Assembly: GCA_024235855.1 (NCBI GenBank)
Contig: JACKLN010000005.1
Location: 1-64,000, forward strand
DNA: 64,000 nt
Source of the DNA: Burkholderiaceae bacterium
GTDB lineage: Bacteria > Pseudomonadota > Gammaproteobacteria > Burkholderiales > Burkholderiaceae_C
Direction: 5' to 3'
Part shown: positions 25,933 through 35,035 of the stretch, piece after piece
How the letters are laid out: each line of letters opens with the position of its first letter
Position numbering within the stretch: the stretch's first letter is position 1
Made by a program: the position numbers and the translations under genes
Notes under the pieces: generated by a model
The model's database searches: none
What the model saw: the letters and a program-made list of their open reading frames with translations, nothing else
What the model was told of the DNA's origin: nothing

Positions 25933-27534
25933 ATGACAGACCGCCATGACTACGTGATCGTCGGCGGCGGCTCGGCCGGTGCCGTGCTGGCCGCACGCCT
26001 GAGCGAGAACCCGGACATCCGCGTGGCGCTGCTGGAGGCCGGCCCGCCGGACCGCAGCGTGCTGATCCACTGCCCCGCCGGTCTGGCCGTGATGGCGCAG
26101 ACCGGCACCGCCAACTGGGCCTTCCAGACGGTGCCGCAGCCCGGCCTGGGCGGCCGCCGTGGCTACCAGCCGCGTGGCAAGGTGCTGGGCGGCTCCAGCT
26201 CGATCAACGCGATGATCTACCTGCGCGGCCAGCCGCAGGACTACGACCACTGGGCGCAGCTGGGCAACCCCGGCTGGGGCTGGGACGACGTGCTGCCCTA
26301 CTTCAAGCGCGCCGAGCACAACGAACGCGGCGCCGACGCCTTCCATGCGCAGGGCGGCCCGCTGAACGTGATGGACCTGCGCAGCCCCAACCCCTTCGGC
26401 GCGCACTTCGTGCAGGCCTGCCTGCAGGCCGGGCTGCCGGCCAACACGGACTTCAACGGTCCGGTGCAGGAAGGCGCGGGGCCCTACCAGGTCACACACC
26501 GGAACGGCGAGCGTTTCAGCGCCGCCAAGGGCTACCTGACGCCGAACCTGGCGCGCCCGAACCTGCAGGTGATCACGAACGCGCGCGCCACACGCATCGT
26601 GCTCGACGGCACGCGCGCCACGGGCGTCGAGCTCCGGCGTGACGACGGCAGCACGCAGACGCTGCTCGCGCAGCGCGAGGTCATCGTCTGCGCCGGCGCG
26701 CTGCAGTCGCCGCAGCTGCTGCTGCTCTCGGGCATTGGCGACGGCGAGGCGCTGCGCGAGCACGGCATCGCCGTCACGCATCACCTGCCCGCCGTGGGCC
26801 GCCACCTGCACGACCACCCGGACGTGGTGCAGATCGTCGACACGCCCGGGCTGCACGATCTGTTCGGCCTGTCCCCGGCCGGCGCGTGGCGGGCGCTGAA
26901 GGGCATCCTGGAATGGCGGCGCGCGCGCAGCGGCATGCTGACCACCAACTTCGCCGAGGCGGGTGCCTTCTTCCGCAGCACGCCCGACGTGGCCACGCCG
27001 GATCTGCAGCTGCACTTCGTCATCGGCAAGCTGATCGACCACGGCCGCAAGCCGGTGTTCGGCCACGGTTATTCCTGCCACGTGTGCCTGCTGCGCCCGC
27101 GCAGCCGCGGCAACGTGGGCCTGGACAGTGCCGACCCGCTGGCCGCGCCGCGCATCGACCCCGGCTTCCTGACCGACCCCGACGACCTGCAGCGCATGGT
27201 GCTGGGCTTCAAGGCCATGCGCCGCATCCTGCAGCAGCCGGCGCTGGCGCGCTTCGGCGGGCGCGAGCTCAACGCCACCGCGGTGGCGCAGACCGACGAA
27301 CAGATCGAGCAGGTCATCCGCGCCCGCGCCGACACGATCTACCACCCGGTGGGCAGCTGCCGCATGGGCCCGGACCCGGCGCACGACGTGGTGGATGCGC
27401 AACTGCGCGTCCACGGCCTGCAGGGGCTGCGCGTGGTGGACGCGTCCATCATGCCGCGCATCGTCTCCGGCAACACCAACGCGCCGGTGATCATGATCGC
27501 GGAGAAGGCGGCCGACCTGATCAAGGCAGCCTGA
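25933..27534 (+). CDS. GMC-family FAD-dependent oxidoreductase (choline dehydrogenase-like)
   Basis: 533 residues. FAD-binding motif VIVGGGSAGAVLAARLSE lies at the N-terminus, followed by the GMC signatures GKVLGGSSSINAMIYLRG and the second signature around GALQSPQLLLLSGIGD. The catalytic His region is YHPVGSCRMG, and the C-terminal NTNAPVIMIAEKAADLI closes the FAD domain. It oxidises an alcohol to aldehyde or acid; substrate unknown. It is followed after 27 bp by a flavin monooxygenase, and both converge with the leftward transporter operon. Confidence 0.93.
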   Translation: MTDRHDYVIVGGGSAGAVLAARLSENPDIRVALLEAGPPDRSVLIHCPAGLAVMAQTGTANWAFQTVPQPGLGGRRGYQPRGKVLGGSSSINAMIYLRGQPQDYDHWAQLGNPGWGWDDVLPYFKRAEHNERGADAFHAQGGPLNVMDLRSPNPFGAHFVQACLQAGLPANTDFNGPVQEGAGPYQVTHRNGERFSAAKGYLTPNLARPNLQVITNARATRIVLDGTRATGVELRRDDGSTQTLLAQREVIVCAGALQSPQLLLLSGIGDGEALREHGIAVTHHLPAVGRHLHDHPDVVQIVDTPGLHDLFGLSPAGAWRALKGILEWRRARSGMLTTNFAEAGAFFRSTPDVATPDLQLHFVIGKLIDHGRKPVFGHGYSCHVCLLRPRSRGNVGLDSADPLAAPRIDPGFLTDPDDLQRMVLGFKAMRRILQQPALARFGGRELNATAVAQTDEQIEQVIRARADTIYHPVGSCRMGPDPAHDVVDAQLRVHGLQGLRVVDASIMPRIVSGNTNAPVIMIAEKAADLIKAA

Positions 27535-27561
27535 CGCAGTGGCGAGGATCACAATGGCGGG

Positions 27562-28566
27562 GTGAGACTCTCCATCCTCGACCAGTCGGTCTGGGTCGCC
27601 GGGCGCGGCCAGGACGACGCGATCCGCGACACGCTGGACCTGGCGGTGTTTGCCGAAGGCCTGGGCTACCACCGCTTCTGGGTCAGCGAACACCACGGGC
27701 TGCCCACCATCGTCGGCACCGCGCCCGAGGTGCTGATGGCCGCGATCGCGGCGCGCACCACACGCATCCGCATCGGCAGCGCCGGCGTGATGCTGCCGCA
27801 CTACGCGGCGTTGAAGGTGGCGGAGCAGTTCCGCGTGCTGGACGCGCTGGCGCCGGGCCGCATCGACCTCGGCGTGGGCCGCGCGCCCGGCAGCGATGGG
27901 CGTACCGCGCGGCTGCTGAACCCGAACGTGGCCGGCAACCCGGACGAGTTTCCGCAGCAGGTGCAGGAACTGATCGCGTGGACACGCGGTCTGCCGGCGC
28001 ACGGCGTGCCGGCGCACCCACTGCCGCCCGAAGGCGCTGGCCTGGCGCGTGCACCGGACGTCTGGATGCTGGGCAGCTCCGACTACGGCGCGCAGCTGGC
28101 CGCCCACCTGGGTCTGCCCTACGCCTTCGCCTACTTCTTCATGGACGGCCAGGGCGTGGAGCAGGCGCTGCACCTGTACCGCACGCTCTACCGCCCCAGC
28201 GACCGCCACCCCGCGCCGCGCGCGACGATCTGCGTCTGGGCCCTGCTGGCCGACACCGACGCCGAGGCACAGCACCACGCGCTCAGCCGCGACCGATGGC
28301 GGCTGGACCGCGCACGGGGCCGCCTGGGCCCGCTGCGCTGGCCCGACGAGATCGCCGCCACCGGTTTCGACGACGCGGAACGGCAGCAGCTCGCACCGAT
28401 GCGCGCACGATCCTTCGTCGGCAGTGTTGCTACCGTGGGTGCCAAGCTGCGGGCGCTGGCCGCCGAATTGCAGCTCGACGAGTTGGTGGTCAACACCTGG
28501 GCCACAGACCCGGCGGTGCGGCGGCACTCCTACGCGCTGCTGGCGCGCGAATTCGGCCTCGGCTGA
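27562..28566 (+). CDS. LLM-class flavin-dependent oxidoreductase (luciferase-like)
   Basis: 334 residues starting at GTG. The bacterial luciferase-like pattern is clear: LDLAVFAEGLGYHRFWVSEHH, then RTTRIRIGSAGVMLPHYAAL and RVLDALAPGRIDLGVGRAPG. It resembles the MsnO8 group of LLM monooxygenases. Such enzymes use reduced FMN and O2 on small molecules; the partner flavin reductase is not in the window. Its stop codon and that of the convergent oxygenase abut in TGATCA. Confidence 0.9.
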   Translation: MRLSILDQSVWVAGRGQDDAIRDTLDLAVFAEGLGYHRFWVSEHHGLPTIVGTAPEVLMAAIAARTTRIRIGSAGVMLPHYAALKVAEQFRVLDALAPGRIDLGVGRAPGSDGRTARLLNPNVAGNPDEFPQQVQELIAWTRGLPAHGVPAHPLPPEGAGLARAPDVWMLGSSDYGAQLAAHLGLPYAFAYFFMDGQGVEQALHLYRTLYRPSDRHPAPRATICVWALLADTDAEAQHHALSRDRWRLDRARGRLGPLRWPDEIAATGFDDAERQQLAPMRARSFVGSVATVGAKLRALAAELQLDELVVNTWATDPAVRRHSYALLAREFGLG

Positions 28567-29571
28567 TCAGGGCGCGGCCGCCGCAGCCGGGTTCTGCGTG
28601 GCGACGAACTGGCGCCGCAGGTGCTCGCCCGAGGTGGTGGGCGGGTAGATCGCCGGCGCGCTGCGGTCCAGGCACTCGATCACCGCGTCGTGGTTCGGGT
28701 TGTGGAAGAACACCAGCGACAGGCGGCTGGTGTCGATTCCGCTGGCCAGGGCGCCGATCGGTGGGTTCACCACGCGGTGCAGCGTCGACACCCAGCGGTG
28801 GTTGGTCCAGCGCGCCATCAGCTCGCCGAGGTTGACGATGAAGGTGCCGGGCACGATGGGCACGTCGCGCCACCGGCCCTCGGCGTTGCACACCTGCAGG
28901 CCGCCCGGCTTGTCCTCGGTGGCCAGCAGTGTCAGGCTGCCGTAGTCGCTGTGCGCGCCAGCGCGGATCTGCCCCGGTTCCGGCGGCGTGGCTGGCGTCG
29001 GGTACAGGCGCACGCGCAGGCGGCTGATGTGGTGGTCGATCCTGGCGTCGAAGAAGGTCTCGGGCAGGTCCAGCGCCAGCGCGAACAGCCGCATCAGGTC
29101 GGCAGCCAGCGCGCCCATCGCGCGGTAGTAGTCGCTCCAAACCGCGCGCAGCTCAGCCGGCCGTTCGGGCCACAGGTTGGGTGCGAAGTGCGCGCGGCCG
29201 GATTCGGCCACCGCGGGCGGTGGCGGGTCCACCGGGCCGATCATCAGGCTCTCGTTGAGGTCGCTGCCGTAGGCCTGGGGGTCGCGCGAGCGGGCCAGCG
29301 ATTCCTCGTGCAGCCCGATGTAGCCGCGCGTGACGTGCGGCGCCGGCCGGGCCACGCGCCGCTTCTCGTCCAGCGGCAGCGCGAAGAAGGCGCGCGAGAC
29401 AGCGCGCGTGCGCTCGATCAGCGCCGGGTCCACGCCGTGGCCGGCGATGACGAGAAAGCCGATGTCGCGGCAGGCGCGGTCCACCTCGCGCGCCAGCGCG
29501 GCGCGGGCCGCGGCGTCGCCACCGCGCAGCGGCGAGAGGTCGATCACCGGCACATCGAGCAGCTTGTTCAT
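28567..29571 (-). CDS. Isopenicillin N synthase-like Fe(II)/2-oxoglutarate oxygenase
   Basis: 334 residues. The N-terminal DIOX_N part (VPVIDLSPLRGGDAAARAAL; GFLVIAGHGVDPALIERT) precedes the double-stranded beta-helix core. The iron ligands are His and Asp in GAHSDYGSLTLL and the His in STLHRVVNPP; the RxS cosubstrate site is TSRLSLVFFHNP. It is the last gene of the leftward liv operon, overlapping the fused transporter by ATGA, so it probably acts on the imported compound or a derivative. Substrate unknown. Confidence 0.9.
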   Translation of the reverse strand: MNKLLDVPVIDLSPLRGGDAAARAALAREVDRACRDIGFLVIAGHGVDPALIERTRAVSRAFFALPLDEKRRVARPAPHVTRGYIGLHEESLARSRDPQAYGSDLNESLMIGPVDPPPPAVAESGRAHFAPNLWPERPAELRAVWSDYYRAMGALAADLMRLFALALDLPETFFDARIDHHISRLRVRLYPTPATPPEPGQIRAGAHSDYGSLTLLATEDKPGGLQVCNAEGRWRDVPIVPGTFIVNLGELMARWTNHRWVSTLHRVVNPPIGALASGIDTSRLSLVFFHNPNHDAVIECLDRSAPAIYPPTTSGEHLRRQFVATQNPAAAAAP

Positions 29572-32213
29572 GCCTCCTCCGCAGCCCCCAGGTAGGCGCG
29601 CGCCAGCGCCGGGTCCGCCGCGATCTGCGCCGCCGTGCCGCTGGCGACGATGCGGCCGTCCTCGATCACATAGGCCCGGTCAGCCAGGGCCAGCGCCAGG
29701 CCGGCCATCTGGTCGACGATCAGCAGCGTCATGCCGTCGCGGCGCAGCGCATCCAGCGCCGCGAACAGCTCGGCGATCACCTTCGGTGCCAGACCCAGCG
29801 ACGGCTCGTCCAGCAACAGGATGCGCGGCCGCGACATCAGCGCGCGGGCGATGGCCAGCATCTGCTGCTCGCCGCCGGACAGCAGGCCGGCGCGCTGGTT
29901 TAGCCGCTCGCGCAGGCGCGGGAAACGCTGCAGCTGCTGCTCGACGCGGGCGTCGCGCTCAGCCGGCTGCAGGAAGGCGCCGAGCCGGATGTTGTCGAGC
30001 ACGCTGAGCTCGGGGAAGACCTGGCGGCCCTCCGGCACCAGCACCACGCCGAGTGCCACCGTGGCCTCGGCGCCCAGCGGCACCAGGTCGCGGCCGTCGA
30101 ACTGGATGCCGCCTTTCAGCGGCCGGTGCAGGCCGGCCAGCGCACGCATCAGCGTGGACTTGCCGGCGCCATTGGCGCCCAGCAGCGCCACGGCCTCGCC
30201 TTCGCGTACCTGCAGGTCGATGCCGTGCAGCACCGGCTCTGCGCCGTAGCCGGCCACCAGGGCGCCCACACCCAGCAGTTCCGGGGCGGTGGCGGCACCC
30301 TGGCGTTCGGCCCCGACGGTCTCGTCGGTGGCCAGGCCTTCGCCGAGGTAGGCCTGCTTCACGGCCGGGTCGGCCTGCACCGCTCCCGGCGGGCCCAGCG
30401 CAATGCGCTGGCCGGCATCCAGCACCACCACGCGGTCGCTGATGCCCATCACCAGCGCCATGTCGTGCTCCACCAGCAGCACGGTCACGCCGGCATCGGC
30501 GATTCGGCGCAGCAGCCCGGCGAGCCTGGCCTTGTCTTCGCGCGACAGGCCGGCCGCCGGCTCGTCGAGCAGCAGCACGTCGGGGTCGGCCGCCAGCGCC
30601 CGCGCGATCTCCACCAGCCGGCGGTCCACGTGCGGCAGGTCGGCCGCGGGCACGTCCAGGCGGCCGGTGTAGCCGCAGAAGGCCAGCAGCTGCCGCGCCC
30701 GCGCGCGCAGGCCCGGCGCATGGCGGCGCGCCGCACCCAGCAACGGTCCCAGGCGACCGCGGTGCATGGCCAGCACCACGTTGTCCTGCACGCTCAGGCC
30801 GCCGAACAGCTGCGAGGTCTGGTAGGTGCGCGCCACGCCGGCGCGCGCGATCTGCATCGACGAGCGGCCCGTCAGCGCGGTGCCACCGAGCGCGAAGCCA
30901 CCTGCCGTGGGGCGGTAGAAGCCACCGAGCATGTTCAGCGCCGTCGTCTTGCCGGCACCGTTGGGGCCGATGAGGCTGGTCACGGCGGCGGCCTCGGCCT
31001 CGAAGTGCAGGTCGGCCACGGCACGCACGCCGCCGAACTGCATCGTCAGGCCCTCGGCGCGGATGGGCTGCCGCGCCCGGGCAGGCAGCACCGTCGCATC
31101 CGTGGTGTTGGCGGGCATGTCCGGTGCCGAAGGCTGTGCCTTGCGCAACTGCGCCACCGCCTGCCGCCACAGGCCGACGACGCCGGTCGGCGCCACCCAC
31201 AGCACCACCAGCAGCAGGCCGCCGAACATCAGCAGGCGGTAGGCCTCCAGGCTGGCCAGCAGCTCCGGCAGCAGGCCGACGACGATGGCGCCGACCACCG
31301 GGCCCATCACCGAACCCACGCCGCCGAGCATCACCACCAGCACGAACAGGATGGACTGCAGGAAGTTGAAGGTGTGCGGCGTGACGAAGCCCGACAGCGG
31401 CGCGAACAGCCCGCCGGCCGCGGCCGCGCACACCGCCGAGACGGCGAAGGCCACGGTCTTCAGCGCCAGCGGGTTCAGGCCGATGGAGGCGGCTGCGACC
31501 TCGGCATCGCGCACCGCGCGCAGCGCCGCGCCCCAGGTGCCGCGCGACAGCCAGGTGTAGCCGGCCAGCACCACGCCCACCGTCAGCAGCGCCAGCACCG
31601 CCATCGCGCGCTCGCCTTCCAGGCCACCGGGCAGCGACGGGGCGGCGATGCCCATCAGGCCGTTCTGGCCGCCCGTCCAGTCGCCACCCTCGACGATGCC
31701 GTGCTCGACGATGAAGCCGAAGGCGATGGTGATCATCGCCAGGTAGGGCCCCTTCACGCGCAGCGCCGGCAGCGCCAGCAGCGCGCCGAAGGCACCGCCC
31801 ACCACCGCTGCCAGCGGCCAGGCCAGCCAGAAGCTCCAGCCGGCATGCGTGGTCAGCATGGCCACCACGTAGGCGCCGATGGCGTAGAAGCCCACGTGGC
31901 CGAACGAGACCTGCCCGGCCAGGCCGATGAGCACGTTCAGCCCGATGCCGACGATGGCCAGCAGCGCCACGTTGGCGAGCACGAAGACCCAGTAGCCGTT
32001 GACCGTGGCGGCCAGCACCAGCCCCAGCACCAGCAGCGCGGCCACGCCGGCCAGCTGCGCCGGCGTGCCCAGGCCGAGCCAGGGCTGCCCCGCACGGCCG
32101 GACGCAGGCGCGACCGACCTCGTCGATGTGCCGGCGGCACGCGCACCGGCCATGGATGCATTGGCCGCGGTGGTCGTCGCGGTGGCCGCTGTCGTGGCAG
32201 GTGTCGCGCGCAT
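29568..32213 (-). CDS. LivM-LivG-LivF triple-fusion branched-chain-type ABC transporter protein
   Basis: 881 residues uniting three normally separate subunits. Residues from about 55 to 365 are a LivM permease (GLNVLIGLAGQVSFGHVGFY; LRVKGPYLAMITIAFGFI; AVVGGAFGALLALPAL). The next 235 are a LivG ATPase (Walker A GPNGAGKT, Walker B VLLLDEPAAG). The last 240 or so are a LivF ATPase (Walker A GANGAGKS, signature LSGGEQQMLAIARAL, Walker B LLLDEPSLGL). The LivG signature is unusual, LPHVDRRLVEIARAL. An Ala/Thr-rich N-terminal 50 residues precede the permease; an in-frame Met about residue 21 is an alternative start. With LivH and LivK it would import amino-acid-like or amide compounds. Confidence 0.93.
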   Translation of the reverse strand: MRATPATTAATATTTAANASMAGARAAGTSTRSVAPASGRAGQPWLGLGTPAQLAGVAALLVLGLVLAATVNGYWVFVLANVALLAIVGIGLNVLIGLAGQVSFGHVGFYAIGAYVVAMLTTHAGWSFWLAWPLAAVVGGAFGALLALPALRVKGPYLAMITIAFGFIVEHGIVEGGDWTGGQNGLMGIAAPSLPGGLEGERAMAVLALLTVGVVLAGYTWLSRGTWGAALRAVRDAEVAAASIGLNPLALKTVAFAVSAVCAAAAGGLFAPLSGFVTPHTFNFLQSILFVLVVMLGGVGSVMGPVVGAIVVGLLPELLASLEAYRLLMFGGLLLVVLWVAPTGVVGLWRQAVAQLRKAQPSAPDMPANTTDATVLPARARQPIRAEGLTMQFGGVRAVADLHFEAEAAAVTSLIGPNGAGKTTALNMLGGFYRPTAGGFALGGTALTGRSSMQIARAGVARTYQTSQLFGGLSVQDNVVLAMHRGRLGPLLGAARRHAPGLRARARQLLAFCGYTGRLDVPAADLPHVDRRLVEIARALAADPDVLLLDEPAAGLSREDKARLAGLLRRIADAGVTVLLVEHDMALVMGISDRVVVLDAGQRIALGPPGAVQADPAVKQAYLGEGLATDETVGAERQGAATAPELLGVGALVAGYGAEPVLHGIDLQVREGEAVALLGANGAGKSTLMRALAGLHRPLKGGIQFDGRDLVPLGAEATVALGVVLVPEGRQVFPELSVLDNIRLGAFLQPAERDARVEQQLQRFPRLRERLNQRAGLLSGGEQQMLAIARALMSRPRILLLDEPSLGLAPKVIAELFAALDALRRDGMTLLIVDQMAGLALALADRAYVIEDGRIVASGTAAQIAADPALARAYLGAAEEA

Positions 32214-32220
32214 GCGATCG

Positions 32221-33108
32221 TCAGACCTTTTTCACTTCGGCCCGGCCGAACAGCCCATTGGGCCGCCACGCCAGCGCCGCGATCACCAGGGCAAAACTCA
32301 GGATCTGCGTGTAGCCCGAACCCAGCGTGGCCGTGATCAGCGCCTCCACGGCGCCGAACAGCAGACCGGCCGCCATGACGCCCCAGGCGCTGCCGATGCC
32401 GCCGAGGATGGCCACCGCGAAGGCCTTCAGGCCGAACAGCGTGCCCATGTCGGCCGCCACGTTGAACAGCGGCGCGATCAGCACGCCGGCCACGCCGGCG
32501 AACAGCGTGGACAGCGCGAAGGCCAGCGCCACCACGCGCCGCACCGGGATGCCCATCAGCCGTGCCGCGGCCGGGTTCTGCACCACCGCCAGCATCGCCG
32601 TGCCCCAGCGCGTGCGCCGCGACAGCGTGTGCAGCGCCGCCGCCAGCGCCAGCCCGATGCACGGAATCAGCAGCTGCAGCGGGTACACGCCCAGACCCAC
32701 GCCGCCCAGTTCCACCGGGTGGGTGGCCAGCGGCGACGGCATGCTGCGCGGCTCCTTGCCCCAGGCGAACAGCACCACGTTGTCGAGCACGATGCCCAGC
32801 GCCACGGTGGCCATCAGCCAGGCATCGGACCCGCGGCTGGCAAACGGCCGCACCGCCAGCCGTTCCACCAACAGGCCGTAGAGCGCGCACAGCGCCAGCG
32901 CCAGCATGATCGCCAGCGGCGCGGGCCAGCCCATCTGCTGCGCGAACACGTAGGTCAGCACCGCGCCGAGCATCATCGAGCTGCCCTGCGCGAAGTTGAC
33001 CGTGCCCGACACCGCATAGGTGACGTGGAAACCCAGCGCCATCAGCCCGTACATGCTGCCCAGGCCGATGCCGGCGACCAGGGCGGCGGCGAGCAGTGCG
33101 GGATCCAT
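32221..33108 (-). CDS. livH: LivH-type ABC transporter permease
   Basis: 295 residues, multi-helix, beginning MDPALLAAALVAGIGLGSMY and continuing GLMALGFHVTYAVSGTVNFA. The family's cytoplasmic loop (VRRVVALAFALSTLFAGVAG) and ILGGIGSAWGVMAAGLLFG are present. It would pair with the LivM part of the adjacent fusion to form the membrane channel. Gap to the fusion gene is 7 nt; to livK, 31 nt. Confidence 0.92.
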   Translation of the reverse strand: MDPALLAAALVAGIGLGSMYGLMALGFHVTYAVSGTVNFAQGSSMMLGAVLTYVFAQQMGWPAPLAIMLALALCALYGLLVERLAVRPFASRGSDAWLMATVALGIVLDNVVLFAWGKEPRSMPSPLATHPVELGGVGLGVYPLQLLIPCIGLALAAALHTLSRRTRWGTAMLAVVQNPAAARLMGIPVRRVVALAFALSTLFAGVAGVLIAPLFNVAADMGTLFGLKAFAVAILGGIGSAWGVMAAGLLFGAVEALITATLGSGYTQILSFALVIAALAWRPNGLFGRAEVKKV

Positions 33109-33139
33109 CGTCGCGCGATGCCGGTGAACCGTGCCGCGC

Positions 33140-34354
33140 TCAGTTCGGCGTCACGCCGACCGGCACGATGCGGTTGTCGATGAACTGCGCCCAGACGTAG
33201 TCGTCGGCCGTCACCGCGTCGTGCACACCCGGCGAGAAGGGCTTCACGTAGGTCTTGATCAGCCCCTCGTGGCGGTCGATCTTGTAGAAGCCCTGGCGCA
33301 CCGCGTCGCCGTCGGTGGAGCCGGCCGCGGCAATGGCCTTGGCCACCAGGTGCATCGCGTCGTAGGCGTTGGCCACGCCGACGGCCGGCGTGATGTCGCC
33401 CGGGCCCTTGATGTCGGGGTACTTGGCCATCAGCGCCTTGATCACCTTCTCGCCCACCGGGCCCTGCTTGCCGAAGAAGCTGTAGGTCTGCACGAAGTGC
33501 ACGTCCTTGGCGTTGGGGCCGGCCAGTTCGGTGAAGCGGCCGCCCGCCGGGCCCCAGTGCGAAACGATGGGCACCTTCCAGCCCATGCGGTCCAGCGACT
33601 TCACCACCTGCGCCGACGGGCCGACGTTGCCGACGAGGAAGATGGTGTCGGCACCCGCGGCCTTCAGCCGCGTGAGCTGCGGCACCATGTCGACGTCGTT
33701 GCCTTCGAACTTCTCGATGCCGGCCGACGGCACGCCCTTGGCCTTCAGCGCCGCCTCCAGGCCCTTCTGGTTGCTCTGACCCCACGGGTTGTTGATCAGC
33801 ATCATCCCCGGCTTCTTGGTGCCGAAGGTCTTCTGCGCGTAGTTCAGCATGCCGACGTCGACGATCTCGTCGACGGCCGAGACGCGGAAGGCGAAGTTGG
33901 GGTCGGCGCCGTTCTTCGTCACCGGCGTGCCCGCGGCCCAGGGGCCCATGAAGGGCACCTTCTGCTGGTTGATCAGCGGCACGATGGCCAGCGACACCGG
34001 CGTGTCCAGGCCGCCGAAGAGCACGGCGACCTTCTCGCGGAAGATCAGCTCGCGTGCAGCGACCACGCCCTTGGCCGGGTTGGCCTCGTCGTCGCGGCGC
34101 ACCAGCTCGAACGTGCGCCCGCCGAGCACGCCGCCGGCGGCGTTGAGCTCGTCGATGGCCAGCTGCAGGCCGCGCGTGATGGCCTCGCCGGCCAGGGCCG
34201 ACTGGCCGGACAACGCGGTGACGAGACCGATCTTGATCGGTTCTGCCGCAGCGGCCAGGCCGGACCAGCCGGCGCCGGCGAGCGCCAGGACCGAGGCCAG
34301 GACCGTGCGCCGGCCCAGGCGCGCAGCAGACAGGAAAGAGGTGGTGCGGGACAT
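33140..34354 (-). CDS. LivK-type periplasmic substrate-binding protein
   Basis: 404 residues. The export signal carries a twin-arginine-like stretch (LGRRTVLASVLALAGAGW) ending in AAAAEP, so Tat or Sec export is likely. The mature part has the type I periplasmic fold pattern (IKIGLVTALSGQSALAGEAI; LAIDELNAAGGVLGGRTFEL; RVSAVDEIVDVGMLNYA; GVANAYDAMHLVAKAIAAAG). It is first in the leftward operon livK-livH-livMGF-oxygenase. The ligand is not predictable beyond an amino-acid, amide or aromatic-acid-like molecule. Confidence 0.9.
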   Translation of the reverse strand: MSRTTSFLSAARLGRRTVLASVLALAGAGWSGLAAAAEPIKIGLVTALSGQSALAGEAITRGLQLAIDELNAAGGVLGGRTFELVRRDDEANPAKGVVAARELIFREKVAVLFGGLDTPVSLAIVPLINQQKVPFMGPWAAGTPVTKNGADPNFAFRVSAVDEIVDVGMLNYAQKTFGTKKPGMMLINNPWGQSNQKGLEAALKAKGVPSAGIEKFEGNDVDMVPQLTRLKAAGADTIFLVGNVGPSAQVVKSLDRMGWKVPIVSHWGPAGGRFTELAGPNAKDVHFVQTYSFFGKQGPVGEKVIKALMAKYPDIKGPGDITPAVGVANAYDAMHLVAKAIAAAGSTDGDAVRQGFYKIDRHEGLIKTYVKPFSPGVHDAVTADDYVWAQFIDNRIVPVGVTPN

Positions 34355-34448
34355 GGCGTGACTCCGTGTGGGATGACAGGGACGACCGTCGCGGCCGCGG
34401 CCCCCTGCTTGCAAGCGCCATGCCAATGCTCACAAGTACATCCGTATC

Positions 34449-34481
34449 TTGTGAACAATATGAGTTGTCAGTTGTCGACAC
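34449..34481. promoter_or_regulatory. Two TTGTnnACAA-type operator-like sites in the liv/amidase divergent promoter
   Basis: TTGTGAACAA (34449-34458) is a perfect palindrome with a 2-nt centre. TTGTCGACAC (34472-34481) matches the same pattern in 9 of 10 positions, 23 bp further on. A third, split pair (CACAAG at about 34433 facing CTTGTG) overlaps the first. The pattern resembles sites of FCD-type GntR regulators, and such a regulator is encoded at the end of the rightward operon (37192). It lies between divergent livK and the SnoaL-like gene. Confidence 0.5.
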
Positions 34482-34575
34482 GTGGGCACGGCTCTTGCAC
34501 ACGCACCGGATGGGCGCCGAACCCATCCGACGCGCGCACCGCATCGGTGAACCCCACGCCCCGAAGGAGAGAACG

Positions 34576-34998
34576 ATGTCCGACTCCGCACCCGCCGCGA
34601 CAGCGGCCACACCGGCCGCGATCGTCGACGAATACCTGCGCCTGCTGATGATCCCGGCCCCGGACGCGGCCCGCCGCTTCGTGGCGACGGACCTGCACAT
34701 CCGCTTCACCGGCGGGCGCGCGATGCGCGACCCGTCGGAGTGCGCCGCGTTCAACGCCGGGCGCTACCGCTGGGTCAAGAAGCGCATCGAGACCACCGAG
34801 ACGGTGGCCGGCGGCACGCCGGAGGCCACCGTGGTCTACAGCCTGGGCACGCTGTATGGCGAATGGCCCGACGGCACGCCGTTCGAGGGCAACCGCTACG
34901 TGGACCGCTACGTCGTGCGCAATGGGCTGATCACGCAGATGGACGTCTGGAACGACAGCGCCGAATGGCTGCTGACCCGCGCGGGGATCGCGGCCTGA
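34576..34998 (+). CDS. SnoaL-like / NTF2-superfamily protein
   Basis: 140 residues. The pattern AIVDEYLRLLMIPAPDAARRF, IRFTGGRAMRDPSE and YVDRYVVRNGLITQMDVWND is that of SnoaL-like small-cone proteins, which isomerise, hydrate or bind small molecules. AAGGAGAG precedes the ATG. It is first in the rightward operon with a deacetylase, amidase and GntR regulator, suggesting a role in the same catabolic route. Confidence 0.8.
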   Translation: MSDSAPAATAATPAAIVDEYLRLLMIPAPDAARRFVATDLHIRFTGGRAMRDPSECAAFNAGRYRWVKKRIETTETVAGGTPEATVVYSLGTLYGEWPDGTPFEGNRYVDRYVVRNGLITQMDVWNDSAEWLLTRAGIAA

Positions 34999-35035
34999 CC
35001 AACGCATCACCACGCGATATCGAAGGAACCCGTCC

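Noticed and set aside
25879..28527. An 882-aa open frame on the minus strand
   Set aside because: It is antisense to the GMC and LLM oxidoreductases and of shadow composition, without motifs.
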